DNA of 64,000 nucleotides from Burkholderia sp. L27(2015) (GTDB lineage: Bacteria; Pseudomonadota; Gammaproteobacteria; Burkholderiales; Burkholderiaceae). The notes beneath the pieces are model-generated. The model had not been told where the DNA came from. It saw only the letters and a list, made by a program, of their open reading frames with translations, and searched no databases. Positions 1 to 8,702 of this stretch are shown piece after piece. The stretch is taken from assembly GCF_009765705.1 (NCBI RefSeq), contig NZ_LMUX01000021.1, forward strand, positions 694,302 through 758,301, written 5' to 3'. How positions within the stretch are numbered: the stretch's first letter is position 1; every line of letters starts with the position of its first letter. The translations under genes and the position numbers were made by a program.

Positions 1-1272
1 CTCGAACAACTCGCGCGCCCATTCCTGCATATCGAGTGCCACGCCGTTGCGGCGCAACTGCAAACCCGGGCGACGACCTTGCGTGACGACCTGCGCAAAA
101 TTGGCGTTGGCCTCGTCGTGTTCGGCGCGCGCCAGCAGCGGGCTATCCTGCAGCGCACAGAACAGTAGGAACGCATCGAGAAAGCGCGCGGTCGGTAACG
201 CGATGCCGGTGGGCTCGAACGGGTCGATATCGAGGCAGCGCACTTCGACGTATTGAATCCCGCGCGAGGACAAGGCGCGCAGAGGACGCTCGCCTGAGTT
301 AATCACGCGCTTGGGACGGATCGTCGAATAGAACTCGTTTTCTATTTGTAAAACATTGGTATTGATCTGTACCCACTCGTGGCCTTGCCGCGTGCCGATT
401 TTCTCGTAGGCCGGATGCGGTTGGCTGACGGCGCGCGCGAGGCTCTCGACATAGGCCGCGAGCGTATCGTAGTTGGGCGCCATGCCCGCTTGCGCCGGGT
501 TGTTCTGATAACCGAGATCGCTCATGCGCAAACTGGTTGCATAAGGCAGGAACAGCGTATCGGCGTCCAGCGTTTCGAGCTGATGCGCGTGGCCGCGCAA
601 GAAGTTGGTGCTCACAGCCGGCGACGCGCCGAACAACACCATCAGCAGCCAGCTATAACGCCTGAAATTGCGCAATAGCGCGAGATAGCGCTCGGACTGG
701 AAATCGACAGAGGCCGCGTCGCTGTGCTCATGTTCTCGCAGCACGCGCCAGACATCGTCAGCCAGCGAGTAGTTGTAATGTATTCCCGCGATGCATTGCA
801 TCGAACGGCCGTAGCGTAGCGCCAAGCCGCGACGGTACACATGCTTGAGCCGACCGATGTTCGAGCTGCCGTATTCGGCGATCGGAATCTGGTCGTCGGC
901 CGGCAATGCGCACGGCATCGATTCGTTCCACAGCAGTTCCTGGCCGAGCTTGCTATAGACATGGCGATGCAGCGCATCGAGATAATCGAGGGTCATCGCC
1001 ACATCCGGCTCGGCGGGCGTGATGATTTCAAGCAGTGCTTCGGAATAGTCGGTGGTGACGAGCGGATTTGTTAGTGCCGAGCCCAGCACGCGGGGGTGCG
1101 GTGTCATCGCCAGCGTTCCCTGCGGGGTGACTCGGAGGCTTTCTTTTTCGATTCCGCGCAACCCCTGCGCCAGCAAGTTGGGCGAGGGCGATGCGTCGCC
1201 TGCGTCATCCGTAAATAGAGCGAGGCGTTGGGCAAATACGCCATAGGGCGCGGAAGAAAACGTGTTCGACAT
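1..1272 (-). CDS. gshA: Glutamate--cysteine ligase, 3' end cut by window edge
   Basis: First enzyme of glutathione synthesis, joining L-glutamate and L-cysteine with ATP in the cytoplasm. Reading leftward from ATG at 1272 ([13 protein letters not shown]...), 424 codons are open with no stop before the window edge; the E. coli-type enzyme is about 518 residues, so roughly the last fifth is missing. Family landmarks include the GIEKESLRV stretch near residue 40, [17 protein letters not shown] near 150 and the [19 protein letters not shown] stretch near residue 345, which matches E. coli GshA. It lies 69 bp downstream of ada on the same strand, so the two could be co-transcribed. The start is chosen because the conserved N-terminus begins there. 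Confidence 0.95.
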   Translation of the reverse strand, partial: MSNTFSSAPYGVFAQRLALFTDDAGDASPSPNLLAQGLRGIEKESLRVTPQGTLAMTPHPRVLGSALTNPLVTTDYSEALLEIITPAEPDVAMTLDYLDALHRHVYSKLGQELLWNESMPCALPADDQIPIAEYGSSNIGRLKHVYRRGLALRYGRSMQCIAGIHYNYSLADDVWRVLREHEHSDAASVDFQSERYLALLRNFRRYSWLLMVLFGASPAVSTNFLRGHAHQLETLDADTLFLPYATSLRMSDLGYQNNPAQAGMAPNYDTLAAYVESLARAVSQPHPAYEKIGTRQGHEWVQINTNVLQIENEFYSTIRPKRVINSGERPLRALSSRGIQYVEVRCLDIDPFEPTGIALPTARFLDAFLLFCALQDSPLLARAEHDEANANFAQVVTQGRRPGLQLRRNGVALDMQEWARELFE

Positions 1273-1341
1273 GAGTGGCCAAGTGCGCGGCGCACTGGCG
1301 ACGGGCCAGTTTGCAGCTATCGATAAGGTAGGCGCACTTTA

Positions 1342-2484
1342 TCATTCCCTCTCAGACCTTGCTTGAGCCCGCGCCAGCCGGGCCTCTGGCTCAGATAGAC
1401 GTTCCTGATCGAGCAGGGCTGCTTTGCGCGCAAGCCCCCACCGGTAACCGGCCAGAGCACCGCTTTTTTGAACAATACGATGACACGGAATCAATAGCGC
1501 AACCGGGTTGCGCGCACATGCACTGGCCACCGCGCGTACCTTGTTCGGGGCGCCCAACGCCTGGGCAAGTTCGGTGTAGCTCAGGGTGGTGCCATAAGGC
1601 ACCTGCTGCAACTGTTGCCAGACTTGCTGCTGAAAAGCGGTGGCTTGCACGTCCAGGGGCATTTGCAGGAAACGCCGCTGGCCGCCCAGATAAGCGGTGA
1701 TTTGCTCGAGCCAGGCGCCAAGCCGGCCCTGATCGGGTAGCAATTTCGCGTGATTGAATTGCGTATGGAGTTGGGCGAGCAAGGTCTCGCTGTCGTCGCC
1801 CAGCGCGAGCGCGCATACCCCTTTATCAGTAGCGGCGATCATGCAGGTGCCCAACGGCGTTTCGCAACTGGCGTATTCGATCGCGAGTCCGGCGGCACCC
1901 TTGCGGTAAGCGGCCGGCGACATGCCCAGAGTGTCGCGTACCGCGTGATACATACGTGAGGTCGAACCGAAACCGGCGGCGTGGGTCGCCACGGTGACGC
2001 TAGCGCCGGCGCTGAGCGCGTTTTTTAGCGTGGTCACCCGCAAACTGGCTTGATAGGCACGCGGGGACACGCCCAGCACACGCTTGAAGAGCCGTTGCAA
2101 GTGGAAGGGGCTCAGATAAACCTGTGCGCTCAACTGCGCAAGTGTCATGCGCTGTTCAGGGTGGCGCGCCAGCACCGCGCAGGCGCGCTGCACCATTTCG
2201 ACTTCACGTGGCACCGTGGTCGGTCGACAACGTTTACAGGGCCGGTAGCCGGCAGTCAATGCTTGCTCGGCATCGTCGAAGAATGTCACGTTCTCGCGGC
2301 GGGGCAAACGTGAGACGCAACCCGGTCGGCAAAAAATACCGGTTGTGCGTACGGCGTAGAAAAAGGCTAGGGCCGCCGCTTCGTCTCGTTCGACCAATGC
2401 CGCCCAGCGCGCCGCGTCACTGGCGTAATCTGTCTGCGCTGCGGGTGCGTCGGAGCGCGATAAGGGGGAATAATTTGAGTTCAT
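1342..2484 (-). CDS. ada: Ada: methylated-DNA repair methyltransferase and AraC-type activator
   Basis: Repairs methylphosphotriesters and O6-methylguanine and, once methylated, activates the adaptive response. The 380-residue protein has the full Ada order: N-terminal zinc domain with all four cysteines (C52, C56, C83, C86; C52 is the predicted methylphosphotriester acceptor), an AraC-type helix-turn-helix around 100-190, and a C-terminal MGMT domain with the IPCHRIV motif and acceptor C334. A short, Arg/Glu-rich tail follows. No separate alkA/alkB lies beside it in this window. All catalytic residues are present, so it should be functional. Confidence 0.95.
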   Translation of the reverse strand: MNSNYSPLSRSDAPAAQTDYASDAARWAALVERDEAAALAFFYAVRTTGIFCRPGCVSRLPRRENVTFFDDAEQALTAGYRPCKRCRPTTVPREVEMVQRACAVLARHPEQRMTLAQLSAQVYLSPFHLQRLFKRVLGVSPRAYQASLRVTTLKNALSAGASVTVATHAAGFGSTSRMYHAVRDTLGMSPAAYRKGAAGLAIEYASCETPLGTCMIAATDKGVCALALGDDSETLLAQLHTQFNHAKLLPDQGRLGAWLEQITAYLGGQRRFLQMPLDVQATAFQQQVWQQLQQVPYGTTLSYTELAQALGAPNKVRAVASACARNPVALLIPCHRIVQKSGALAGYRWGLARKAALLDQERLSEPEARLARAQARSERE

Positions 2485-2626
2485 AGCCTTACTTTAGCGA
2501 TGCCAGACTCTTTTTGCGGCCCGAAACTTGCTGTTACATTGGGTCGGCCCGACTCGCAGAAGACCGCCCAGTATAGAAAACAAGCGTTGCTGATAAACAA
2601 CATGTTGGAAAACCCTAATATAGGTG

Positions 2627-2655
2627 TTGCAACGCAACATGCTTTCCGCTATATT
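2627..2655 (+). promoter_or_regulatory. Sigma70-like promoter for the candidate sRNA
   Basis: TTGCAA at 2627-2632, a 17-bp spacer, then TATATT at 2650-2655: 4/6 and 5/6 matches to the sigma70 boxes at ideal spacing. Transcription would begin about 2661-2663, immediately at the duplicated anti-Shine-Dalgarno motif. Inferred from sequence only. Confidence 0.55.
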
Positions 2656-2660
2656 TGAGC

Positions 2661-2722
2661 TGTCTCCTCCATGTCTCCTCCTGATATGGATTCCGCCCGC
2701 TCCTCGTGAGCGGGTTTTTTTT
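2661..2722 (+). ncRNA. Candidate small RNA with duplicated anti-Shine-Dalgarno motif
   Basis: A compact unit of about 60 nt between ada and the MipA-like gene. The putative 5' end carries TGTCTCCTCC twice (2661-2670 and 2672-2681), each complementary to a GGAGGAGACA-like ribosome binding site; it ends in a strong intrinsic terminator (2696-2722). Small RNAs exposing CCUCC-type sequences are known in proteobacteria, including Burkholderia, and act by blocking ribosome binding sites. No coding ORF with a ribosome binding site fits this stretch. Family assignment is not possible from sequence alone; expression is inferred. Confidence 0.5.
2696..2722 (+). terminator. Intrinsic terminator of the candidate sRNA
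   Basis: CCCGCTC (2696-2702), loop CTCGT, GAGCGGG (2708-2714), followed by eight T residues (2715-2722). A perfect 7-bp GC-rich stem plus U-tract on the + strand. No upstream gene reads rightward into it, which supports a free-standing transcript ending here. Confidence 0.8.
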
Positions 2723-2916
2723 GCCCAAAAATCGGCCGAGAAGGTAGAGCGACAGGTTTGCGGCACGGCCGACCGAGCGCGTAAATACGGCCGTCGAGAT
2801 TCAATTCTGCGCTCTGGGCGGTGATAATGCGACAGCCCCAAGAAAAGCCGCCACCTCCGATACACTGCTACCGAAGGCGTACAGCGCTCATTCGCCCACC
2901 TCTGATGCGGTTCACG

Positions 2917-3810
2917 ATGAAATTTTCGATGCACTCTTATCTGCCACCGCTAGTCACGCTGTGCGTTGCCCTGTCGCTGACAACCGCCACCGGCGTCGCG
3001 CACGCGCAATCGAGCCCGACGTCCTCTGCCTCACCCGCGGCCGCATCTGCCGTAGCTACACCCTCCACAGCAACAACTTCCGCAGCGACATCGGCGGCAG
3101 TAGGATCGGTGCCGCCTCAGTCGGATTGGGTCGTTACATTGGGTGCTGGGGTCATGGTCGGGCCGAAATATCCCGGCAGCAACTCGATGCGCTTCCAGCC
3201 GATTCCGGCTATCGATATCGAATACAAGAACCTGTTGTTCGCCAAGCAAGACATGCCGCTAGGCGTGTATTTTATCAACACGCCGGTTTGGAGCGCCGGC
3301 TTGGCGGTGCAGTACGATAATACCCAGCGCCGCCCCAGCGACAATCCGGCACTCGCGGCGATAGGCGGCGTCGATTCGACCTATCGAGCCAAGTTGTTCG
3401 GTTCCTACACCTTGTCGGCTCTGACGTTTTCCACTTCGGCCGCGCAGGATATCGGCGGTCATTCGGAAGGCCTGTTGATCGACGCGAATGTGATTGGCAC
3501 GTTGCCGCTGGGTTCGAAGTGGTATCTGAGTGCGGGGCCCGGTACTACCTGGGGTAACAGCCAGTATCAGAACACCTTCTTCGGCGTGAACCAGGCGCAA
3601 AGCGCCGCGTCGGGGCTGCCGCAATACCAGGCCCACGCGGGGCTGCGCGATATCTACCTGAGTTTTGAAGCCGATTATCTGATTACCAAGCATTGGACAG
3701 CCACGGCCACGGTCAAAATCGCGCAGCTGCAAAGCAGCGCAGCCCACGGGCCGGTTACGCAAAGCCGCCAGCAGACGACTACGACGGCGGCGCTGTCTTA
3801 CACGTTCTAA
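2917..3810 (+). CDS. MipA/OmpV-family outer membrane protein
   Basis: Outer membrane beta-barrel of the MipA/OmpV family (scaffold or porin-like proteins; exact role varies). From ATG 2917 the 297-residue product starts with a classical signal peptide ending ...GVAHA-Q, then a low-complexity Ala/Ser/Thr linker (about residues 32-75), then the family hallmark GAGVMVGPKYPGS and FQPIPAIDIEY. The C-terminus ends in a terminal aromatic (ALSYTF), as expected for a Bam-inserted barrel. ATG codons at 2905 and 2821 are also in frame, but only 2917 places the signal peptide at the N-terminus. It converges with yaeQ. Confidence 0.85.
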   Translation: MKFSMHSYLPPLVTLCVALSLTTATGVAHAQSSPTSSASPAAASAVATPSTATTSAATSAAVGSVPPQSDWVVTLGAGVMVGPKYPGSNSMRFQPIPAIDIEYKNLLFAKQDMPLGVYFINTPVWSAGLAVQYDNTQRRPSDNPALAAIGGVDSTYRAKLFGSYTLSALTFSTSAAQDIGGHSEGLLIDANVIGTLPLGSKWYLSAGPGTTWGNSQYQNTFFGVNQAQSAASGLPQYQAHAGLRDIYLSFEADYLITKHWTATATVKIAQLQSSAAHGPVTQSRQQTTTTAALSYTF

Positions 3811-3910
3811 CTGCGACGTTTTAACCCCGAGAGGCTGCAACCCCGAGGCTTTAAACCCGGCGTTCTAAGTCGTTTTAGGTTGGCACGAGGCAGAGCCTGC
3901 GTTCGCCGGT

Positions 3911-4465
3911 TCACCGACGATCCGGTTCCTTGAGCACAGTCCATTCCACGGCCACTGGATCGGCGTCGGCGGCGCCTACCCACACCTGGCCGTCCTGGAT
4001 CGTGCATTGCAGCCGCATGGTCCGTTGCGCCAGGGTCGCGAGCGACGCGGCCACGCCATCCGCCAGGCTCAGCACGGTCAAATTACGCGCCCGGTCGAGT
4101 TTGCCACGGATAGGCTGCCACCATAAATCGGCGACCCGGCCCGAATACGCGCACAGCCAAACCTGGTCGGCGCGTCCACAGGCCTTGAGCAGCCGGCGTT
4201 CATCAGGCTGTCCGACCTCGATCCATTGTTCGATGCGCCCGGTCAAGTCCCGACGCCATAGGTCGGGCTCATCGACATCGCTCAAACCCTTGCAGAATTC
4301 GAGCCGTTCGTCGGCGTTCAAGGCAAAGGCGAGCAGCCGTACCATCATGCGTTCATCGGTTTCGGACGGATGGCGGGCGATCGTCAGCGCGTGGTCGGCG
4401 TAGTAGTGCCGCTCCATGTCCGCGATCTGCAGCTCTGCTTTATAGATGGTTGATTTGATGGCCAT
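3911..4465 (-). CDS. yaeQ: YaeQ family protein
   Basis: A 184-residue protein, matching the family's usual length of about 180. It begins MAIKSTIYKAELQIAD, the conserved YaeQ start, and keeps family stretches such as HPSETDERMMVRLLAFAL and GRADQVWLCAYSG. YaeQ has a PD-(D/E)xK nuclease-like fold and has been linked to suppression of rfaH-related defects, but its molecular job is unresolved. An upstream in-frame ATG (4648) would add 61 residues with no family similarity, so 4465 is preferred. Confidence 0.9.
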   Translation of the reverse strand: MAIKSTIYKAELQIADMERHYYADHALTIARHPSETDERMMVRLLAFALNADERLEFCKGLSDVDEPDLWRRDLTGRIEQWIEVGQPDERRLLKACGRADQVWLCAYSGRVADLWWQPIRGKLDRARNLTVLSLADGVAASLATLAQRTMRLQCTIQDGQVWVGAADADPVAVEWTVLKEPDRR

Positions 4466-4722
4466 GGGTCTACCGAGTTGCGGCTGAATTGCGATTATGC
4501 GCGAGCGGATGCGCGCTGCGCATGATGCCACAGCCGGCGCGACTCGCCCAAGATCCTCGCATTGGGCACCATGGCTGAGCGATGCGCGCGCTGTCGCGCC
4601 TATCACCGGTGGACTGTGTCGACGCGCCGGGCTACCATGCAGCGGCACGGCAACGTAAGCGCGATGATGGCGTAGCGCTCGATTGCCACCCCTACTCCGC
4701 TATTTGCCAACAAGGATACGCG

Positions 4723-4926
4723 ATGATAAAAGCCCTCTTTGCCGCCTTGCTCGTCGGCGGCATCGTACTGATCGCGTTTGGCTTTCAGTCCCTGCATTCG
4801 CTTGGCAACGACGTATCACGGTTTTTTACCGGTTCTCCCACCGATAAAACCATGATGCTGTTTGTCGGCGGCGCGGTGGCCGCGGCTGCCGGCCTATTCG
4901 GCCTCGCCTTCTCAAGTCGCCGTTGA
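4723..4926 (+). CDS. DUF3185 small membrane protein
   Basis: A 67-residue inner membrane protein with two hydrophobic helices (about residues 3-22 and 45-63) separated by the conserved VSRFFTGSPTDK loop, which identifies DUF3185. An AAGGA ribosome binding site (CAAGGATACGCG) sits just before ATG 4723. The longer reading from 4582 has no ribosome binding site and adds unrelated residues. Function of the family is unknown. Confidence 0.85.
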   Translation: MIKALFAALLVGGIVLIAFGFQSLHSLGNDVSRFFTGSPTDKTMMLFVGGAVAAAAGLFGLAFSSRR

Positions 4927-4982
4927 CCGCGACGGTGTGAGCACACTATGTGAGCGCAACGCGTGTAGGGTCATGCAACCGG

Positions 4983-5768
4983 TCAGACCGTCACGCCAGT
5001 AGCCGGGAGCACGATTTCCGGCTTGGTGGCTGAACGGGTACCGGGCACCGGCGCATTGTCGGCGCCGTGGTAGGTGAACACCAACGAGAGTTTGACGTCG
5101 GCGCTGGTATTCTTGCCTGCCGAATGCAAGGTGTTGCAGTGGAAAAACACTACGTCGCCCGCCCCCAGTTCGGGTGCGACGGCTGTCGCGATCAGCGACT
5201 GGTTTTCCGGCAGATCGGAGCGGAAGAATTTCGCGCCTTCGAAACGATCGGCTTCGAAGGCCATGCGGTGTGAGCCGGGCACGAACCACAGGCCACCGTT
5301 TTCGGCCGTTTCCGGCCCCAACGCGACCCACGTGGACATCAGGTCGTCGCGCTCGAATGCCCAATAACGGAAATCACGATGCCAGCCCGTCAAACTGCCA
5401 TACGCCGGATGTTTAGTCATCAGGCAATTATGATGGGCACGCGACATCCATACGGTGCTGTCAAAATATTGCCGCAGCCACTCGCTGATTTGCGGGTCAG
5501 TCGCGCATGCCGCGAAGTCGGGATCTCGCCCATAGGCATCCAGCAGACGCCTGACCGTCTCTCCGCCGCGCGCATTACGCGATTCCGGGGCTCCGGGATA
5601 GCGCAGGTCTGCTTCGTATTCCAGTGGCCCCTGGCGTTGCGCCAACTGCTGCGCGGCCACGGCGCGCAGACGTGCGACCCGTGGCGGGCTGAGCAGCCCG
5701 CGCACGATCACATACCCCGTGTCGCGCAGCGTGGCGATTTGTTGCCCTATGTGGTTTGATGAAAGCAT
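4983..5768 (-). CDS. Phytanoyl-CoA dioxygenase (PhyH) family protein
   Basis: A 261-residue non-heme Fe(II)/2-oxoglutarate oxygenase. The iron triad is visible: H130 and D132 in GWHRDFRYW, and a distal His in the FFHCNTLHSAGKN segment, with the following basic patch as candidate 2-oxoglutarate binder. The ENGGLWFVPGSHR stretch is typical of PhyH. The substrate cannot be told from sequence; it stands alone between divergent or unrelated genes. Confidence is high for the family, low for a reaction. Confidence 0.85.
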   Translation of the reverse strand: MLSSNHIGQQIATLRDTGYVIVRGLLSPPRVARLRAVAAQQLAQRQGPLEYEADLRYPGAPESRNARGGETVRRLLDAYGRDPDFAACATDPQISEWLRQYFDSTVWMSRAHHNCLMTKHPAYGSLTGWHRDFRYWAFERDDLMSTWVALGPETAENGGLWFVPGSHRMAFEADRFEGAKFFRSDLPENQSLIATAVAPELGAGDVVFFHCNTLHSAGKNTSADVKLSLVFTYHGADNAPVPGTRSATKPEIVLPATGVTV

Positions 5769-6147
5769 AACGATAGACCCGAGATTCCTGCCAAGTCGCT
5801 ATTGTAGCGGCGCGCGCACCCCACGCGCACTCCGAGCGTATCCCGCGCGCACTCCTATAAAGCAACGCAGCCCCGAGCGCATGAGGCGGATAGCCGACGG
5901 GCGCGAGCCCGGGGCGGCGAAAAATACGCGCCGCAGCAGGGCAAATAGGTATCCGAACATAAACTATTTAACTTGCACTGCAACAACCGGCTGGCCCCCG
6001 GCTATATGGTGGACACTTAGTGTTACCGACTTTCATATTGCGTCGCAACACGCTTGATCGAGGCGGATAAGGGCTAGGCACTATCTTTTTCGAGCTTGTC
6101 TCCTATACTCAAATAGCACACATAAAACATAAGAGCGGGGACCGACA
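5769..6147. other. Intergenic region without recognised gene
   Basis: About 380 bp between the PhyH gene (reading left) and a small membrane protein (reading right), so it must hold both start regions. An A/T-richer patch (about 5960-5985) and another at 6110-6135 could contain promoters, but no good box pair stands out. No coding potential or structural RNA was recognised. Confidence 0.4.
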
Positions 6148-6330
6148 ATGCCTTATTTAACGCTGAACGATCTGATTCTGTTGATACCGATGGGGCTGGC
6201 AGGAGCACTTTTCTTCGGAACCATTCCTGCAAGATCTAAAGTGAAACTCAACTCTTTGCGGATAGTCGGAGCTTTGATCGGCATGTTGGGTGCGCTCATT
6301 TTAGTGGAAGGCCTGCCTATGTTGGTCTGA
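6148..6330 (+). CDS. Small two-helix membrane protein, function unknown
   Basis: A 60-residue ORF with two hydrophobic segments (about residues 6-25 and 38-58) split by a short basic loop (PARSKVKLNS). A GCGGGGA purine-rich stretch precedes ATG 6148 by about 8 bases and could serve as ribosome binding site. I do not recognise a family. The hydrophobic pattern and positive loop look like a genuine small membrane protein, but without homologues this stays tentative. Three tandem hairpins begin 17 bp after its stop. Confidence 0.5.
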   Translation: MPYLTLNDLILLIPMGLAGALFFGTIPARSKVKLNSLRIVGALIGMLGALILVEGLPMLV

Positions 6331-6347
6331 CGTTGCAGTCATCTATG

Positions 6348-6415
6348 GCGCGTCTAAGACGCGCACTACTCCGGCATTTGGCCGGAACCTGCACAGCCGC
6401 GCAACGCGGCTGTGC
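6348..6415. repeat. Three consecutive perfect hairpins
   Basis: GCGCGTC-TAA-GACGCGC (6348-6364), TCCGGC-ATTTG-GCCGGA (6370-6386) and GCACAGCCGCG-CAA-CGCGGCTGTGC (6391-6415, 11-bp stem). Stems are perfect and short-looped, separated by only 4-5 bases. No U-tract follows, so none is a standard intrinsic terminator. Could be REP-like elements, a transcript-stabilising structure or a compound terminator. Confidence 0.7.
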
Positions 6416-6584
6416 GCTATTCAGGCGTCTGAAAATCGCACGGCGCGACCGGCAATGACCGTCGGCGATAGCCACCACTGGGTATGTCGGAGCACACCGG
6501 CTGCGCTGGATACATTGATTGCGCGGCTCGACGCCGCAGCCTAAAATCAACCCTCCCCCACGTTTGTTCGCGTTTGCCCAGCCG

Positions 6585-7487
6585 ATGGTTCCCGCCCGTA
6601 CTCCTCGCCAGCCACGCCCGGTTGCCGCCGTCAATGCGGTGCGCTACTGGCGCACGCCCTTGATGGACGGCGACCTATTGACGGCGCAGTACCACAAACA
6701 CGCATTCGGACCGCACTGGCACGATGCCTATACCATTCCGGTGATCGAGGCGGGACTCGAAACGTATCAGTATCGCGGCTCGCGGCACCTGGCCGGTAGC
6801 GGCTCGATGCCGGTGATCAATCCGGGCGAGGTCCATACGGGGTCCGGCGCGACCGATGCGGGTTGGCGGTATCGGGTGTTCTACCCTAGCGTCGAATATC
6901 TGACGCGACTGAGCGCCGAACTGACTGGGCGCCTCGACACACCTTGGTTCGGTTCGGACGTGATCGAAGACCCCGATCTGGCGGCGCGCCTCACGCATGC
7001 CCATCTGCTGCTGGAACAGAACGTCGCGGCCCTGCAGACCGAAAGCGCGTTGCTGGATGCTTTCGGCGTGTTGATCGCGCGCCATGCCTTGGCGCCGCGC
7101 CTAAGCAGCCCGCCGACGCGCGATACGGCACGTGTCGCGGCAATGCAGGCGCGATTGGCCGACGACCTGGCCGAAACGTTGACGCTGACCGAGCTGGCGG
7201 CCGGCGTGGGCTTATCGCCGTTCTACGCGGCCCGACTGTTCACGCGCTCGGTCGGACAAGCGCCGCATGCGTGGCGCAATCAGCTACGGCTCAATCGTTC
7301 ACTAGGCGCCTTGCGTGCCGGCCAACCGGTAACCCAGGTTGCTGCTGCGAGCGGGTTTACCGATCAAAGCCATTTCACGCGTCACTTCCTGCGCACCTTT
7401 GGGGTACCTCCCGGGCGGTGGCAGGCTTCTTTGGCGAACGCCTCGCAGCCCGTGTCCACGACTGCGGGCGTGGGGTCCAAACGCTAA
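6585..7487 (+). CDS. AraC-family regulator next to azlCD
   Basis: About 300 residues: an N-terminal cupin sensor (HKHAFGPHWHDAYTIPVIEAG, then PVINPGEVHTG) and a C-terminal double helix-turn-helix (about residues 195-290 with LTLTELAAGVGLSPFYAARLF and DQSHFTRHFLRTFGVPPGRW). Regulators of this kind commonly adjoin azlC/azlD exporters, here 123 bp downstream on the same strand, and probably control them in response to an amino acid or analogue. In-frame ATG 6519 is possible, but the residues it adds are proline-rich and unconserved-looking; 6585 is preferred. Confidence 0.85.
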   Translation: MVPARTPRQPRPVAAVNAVRYWRTPLMDGDLLTAQYHKHAFGPHWHDAYTIPVIEAGLETYQYRGSRHLAGSGSMPVINPGEVHTGSGATDAGWRYRVFYPSVEYLTRLSAELTGRLDTPWFGSDVIEDPDLAARLTHAHLLLEQNVAALQTESALLDAFGVLIARHALAPRLSSPPTRDTARVAAMQARLADDLAETLTLTELAAGVGLSPFYAARLFTRSVGQAPHAWRNQLRLNRSLGALRAGQPVTQVAAASGFTDQSHFTRHFLRTFGVPPGRWQASLANASQPVSTTAGVGSKR

Positions 7488-7551
7488 TTCCAAGCGCAGA
7501 CCCAAACGCAGACCCCGTGCGGTAATCCATCCAATTAGCAAGAACATACAA

Positions 7552-7568
7552 GCGCCGCCTAGCGGCGC
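7552..7568. repeat. Perfect triloop hairpin before azlC
   Basis: GCGCCGC-CTA-GCGGCGC, 7-bp perfect stem, 43 bp before the azlC start. No T-tract follows. It resembles the hairpin at 6348-6364 in size and loop length. Could attenuate or mark the end of the araC transcript. Confidence 0.5.
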
Positions 7569-7610
7569 CGGTTAGGCTCGTCGCTCGATTCATCAGAACA
7601 GACCCGTTCC

Positions 7611-8366
7611 ATGCAAAACAGCGATGCGCCGCTTTCCCGGTTGAGCGAATGTGTCACCGGTGCGCGCGATACCATTCCCATGCTGATCGGCGCCGCTCCG
7701 TTCGGCGTAATTTTTGGCACCCTGGTGACCGTGAGCCCCGTGCCGTTATGGCAAGGGCAATTGATGTCGCTCGCCGTCTATGCCGGTTCGAGTCAGTTTA
7801 TCGGCTTGGGTCTGATCAGCGCGCAAGCGAGCTTTCTCGTGGTGTGGGCTACCACGCTGATCGTCAACTTGCGTCACGTGTTGTACGCCGCGACGCTGCT
7901 GCCGCATCTGCGCCGCCTGCCCACGCGCTGGCGTTTGCTGCTGGGGCTGCTGCTGACGGACGAGGTATTCGCCGTCAGTCACGCCTCGCAACGCCGCCAG
8001 CCGGGGCGTATGTATGGTCATTGGCACATGCTCGGCTCGGGTGTCGCGATGTATCTGAACTGGCAGTTCTGGACGCTGGCCGGTCTGTTATTCGGCAGCC
8101 AGTTTCCGGGGCTACAGTCGTTGGGCCTTGATTTCGCGATGGTCGCGACCTTCATCGCGATCGTTGTACCGCAGCTCACCAACCTGCGTTCCGTGGCCGC
8201 CGCGCTCACCGCGGGGTCGCTGGCCTTTGCGTGGCACGACTGGCCCTACAAGCTGGGCTTGCTTGCGGCGGTGGTGGCTGGCGTTGCGGTCGGCGTACTG
8301 CTTTCACGCAATCGCAACAGTAGGCGCGATGGCGAACCGGCTGCGCGCAACGAGGTAAGGCCATGA
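7611..8366 (+). CDS. azlC: AzlC family branched-chain amino acid exporter, large subunit
   Basis: A 251-residue polytopic inner membrane protein of the AzlC (LIV-E) family, which with AzlD exports branched-chain amino acids or toxic analogues such as azaleucine. The family signatures AAPFGVIFGTL and the YAGSSQF...NLRHVLYAA block are intact. The stop overlaps the azlD start by 4 bp (ATGA at 8363-8366), so translation is coupled. The hydrophilic tail ends in Arg-rich residues. Confidence 0.93.
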   Translation: MQNSDAPLSRLSECVTGARDTIPMLIGAAPFGVIFGTLVTVSPVPLWQGQLMSLAVYAGSSQFIGLGLISAQASFLVVWATTLIVNLRHVLYAATLLPHLRRLPTRWRLLLGLLLTDEVFAVSHASQRRQPGRMYGHWHMLGSGVAMYLNWQFWTLAGLLFGSQFPGLQSLGLDFAMVATFIAIVVPQLTNLRSVAAALTAGSLAFAWHDWPYKLGLLAAVVAGVAVGVLLSRNRNSRRDGEPAARNEVRP

Positions 8367-8683
8367 ATACGTTTTGGATAATTTTCGGCATGGCGGCGCT
8401 CACGTATCTGACCAAAGCGCTGGTGCTGATGCTGGGCGAACGCGTCACCTTCTCGCCGGGTCTGCGTACCGCGCTCGAGTTCGTGCCGGTTACCGTGCTC
8501 ACGGCGATCATCACGCCGATGGTATTAGCGCCACACGGCGGCGCGGCCGAATTGAACTGGCGAAATCCACAACTGGTGGCATCGCTGTGCGCGATCCTCG
8601 TAAGCGCACTCACGCGTCATATGTTGTTGACGATCGTCGCGGCGCTGGGCGTGTTTTTCGCGTGGCAATACGGTATGGCTTGA
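8363..8683 (+). CDS. azlD: AzlD family exporter small subunit
   Basis: A 106-residue membrane protein with about four hydrophobic segments, the small partner of AzlC. The FGMAALTYLTKAL start, the FVPVTVLTAIITPMV core and an RHMLLTI segment match the AzlD pattern. It begins inside the azlC stop codon and is the last gene of this rightward operon; the leftward cytochrome gene ends 20 bp further on. Confidence 0.92.
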   Translation: MNTFWIIFGMAALTYLTKALVLMLGERVTFSPGLRTALEFVPVTVLTAIITPMVLAPHGGAAELNWRNPQLVASLCAILVSALTRHMLLTIVAALGVFFAWQYGMA

Positions 8684-8702
8684 GCTGGGCGCGCCGACGC
8701 GC

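Noticed and set aside
2624..2824. 66-codon rightward frame over the sRNA and its terminator
   Set aside because: It runs through a strong intrinsic terminator, has no ribosome binding site, and the structure is better explained by an sRNA.
7552..7568. Hairpin before azlC as intrinsic terminator
   Set aside because: No T-tract follows, so only a hairpin was recorded.
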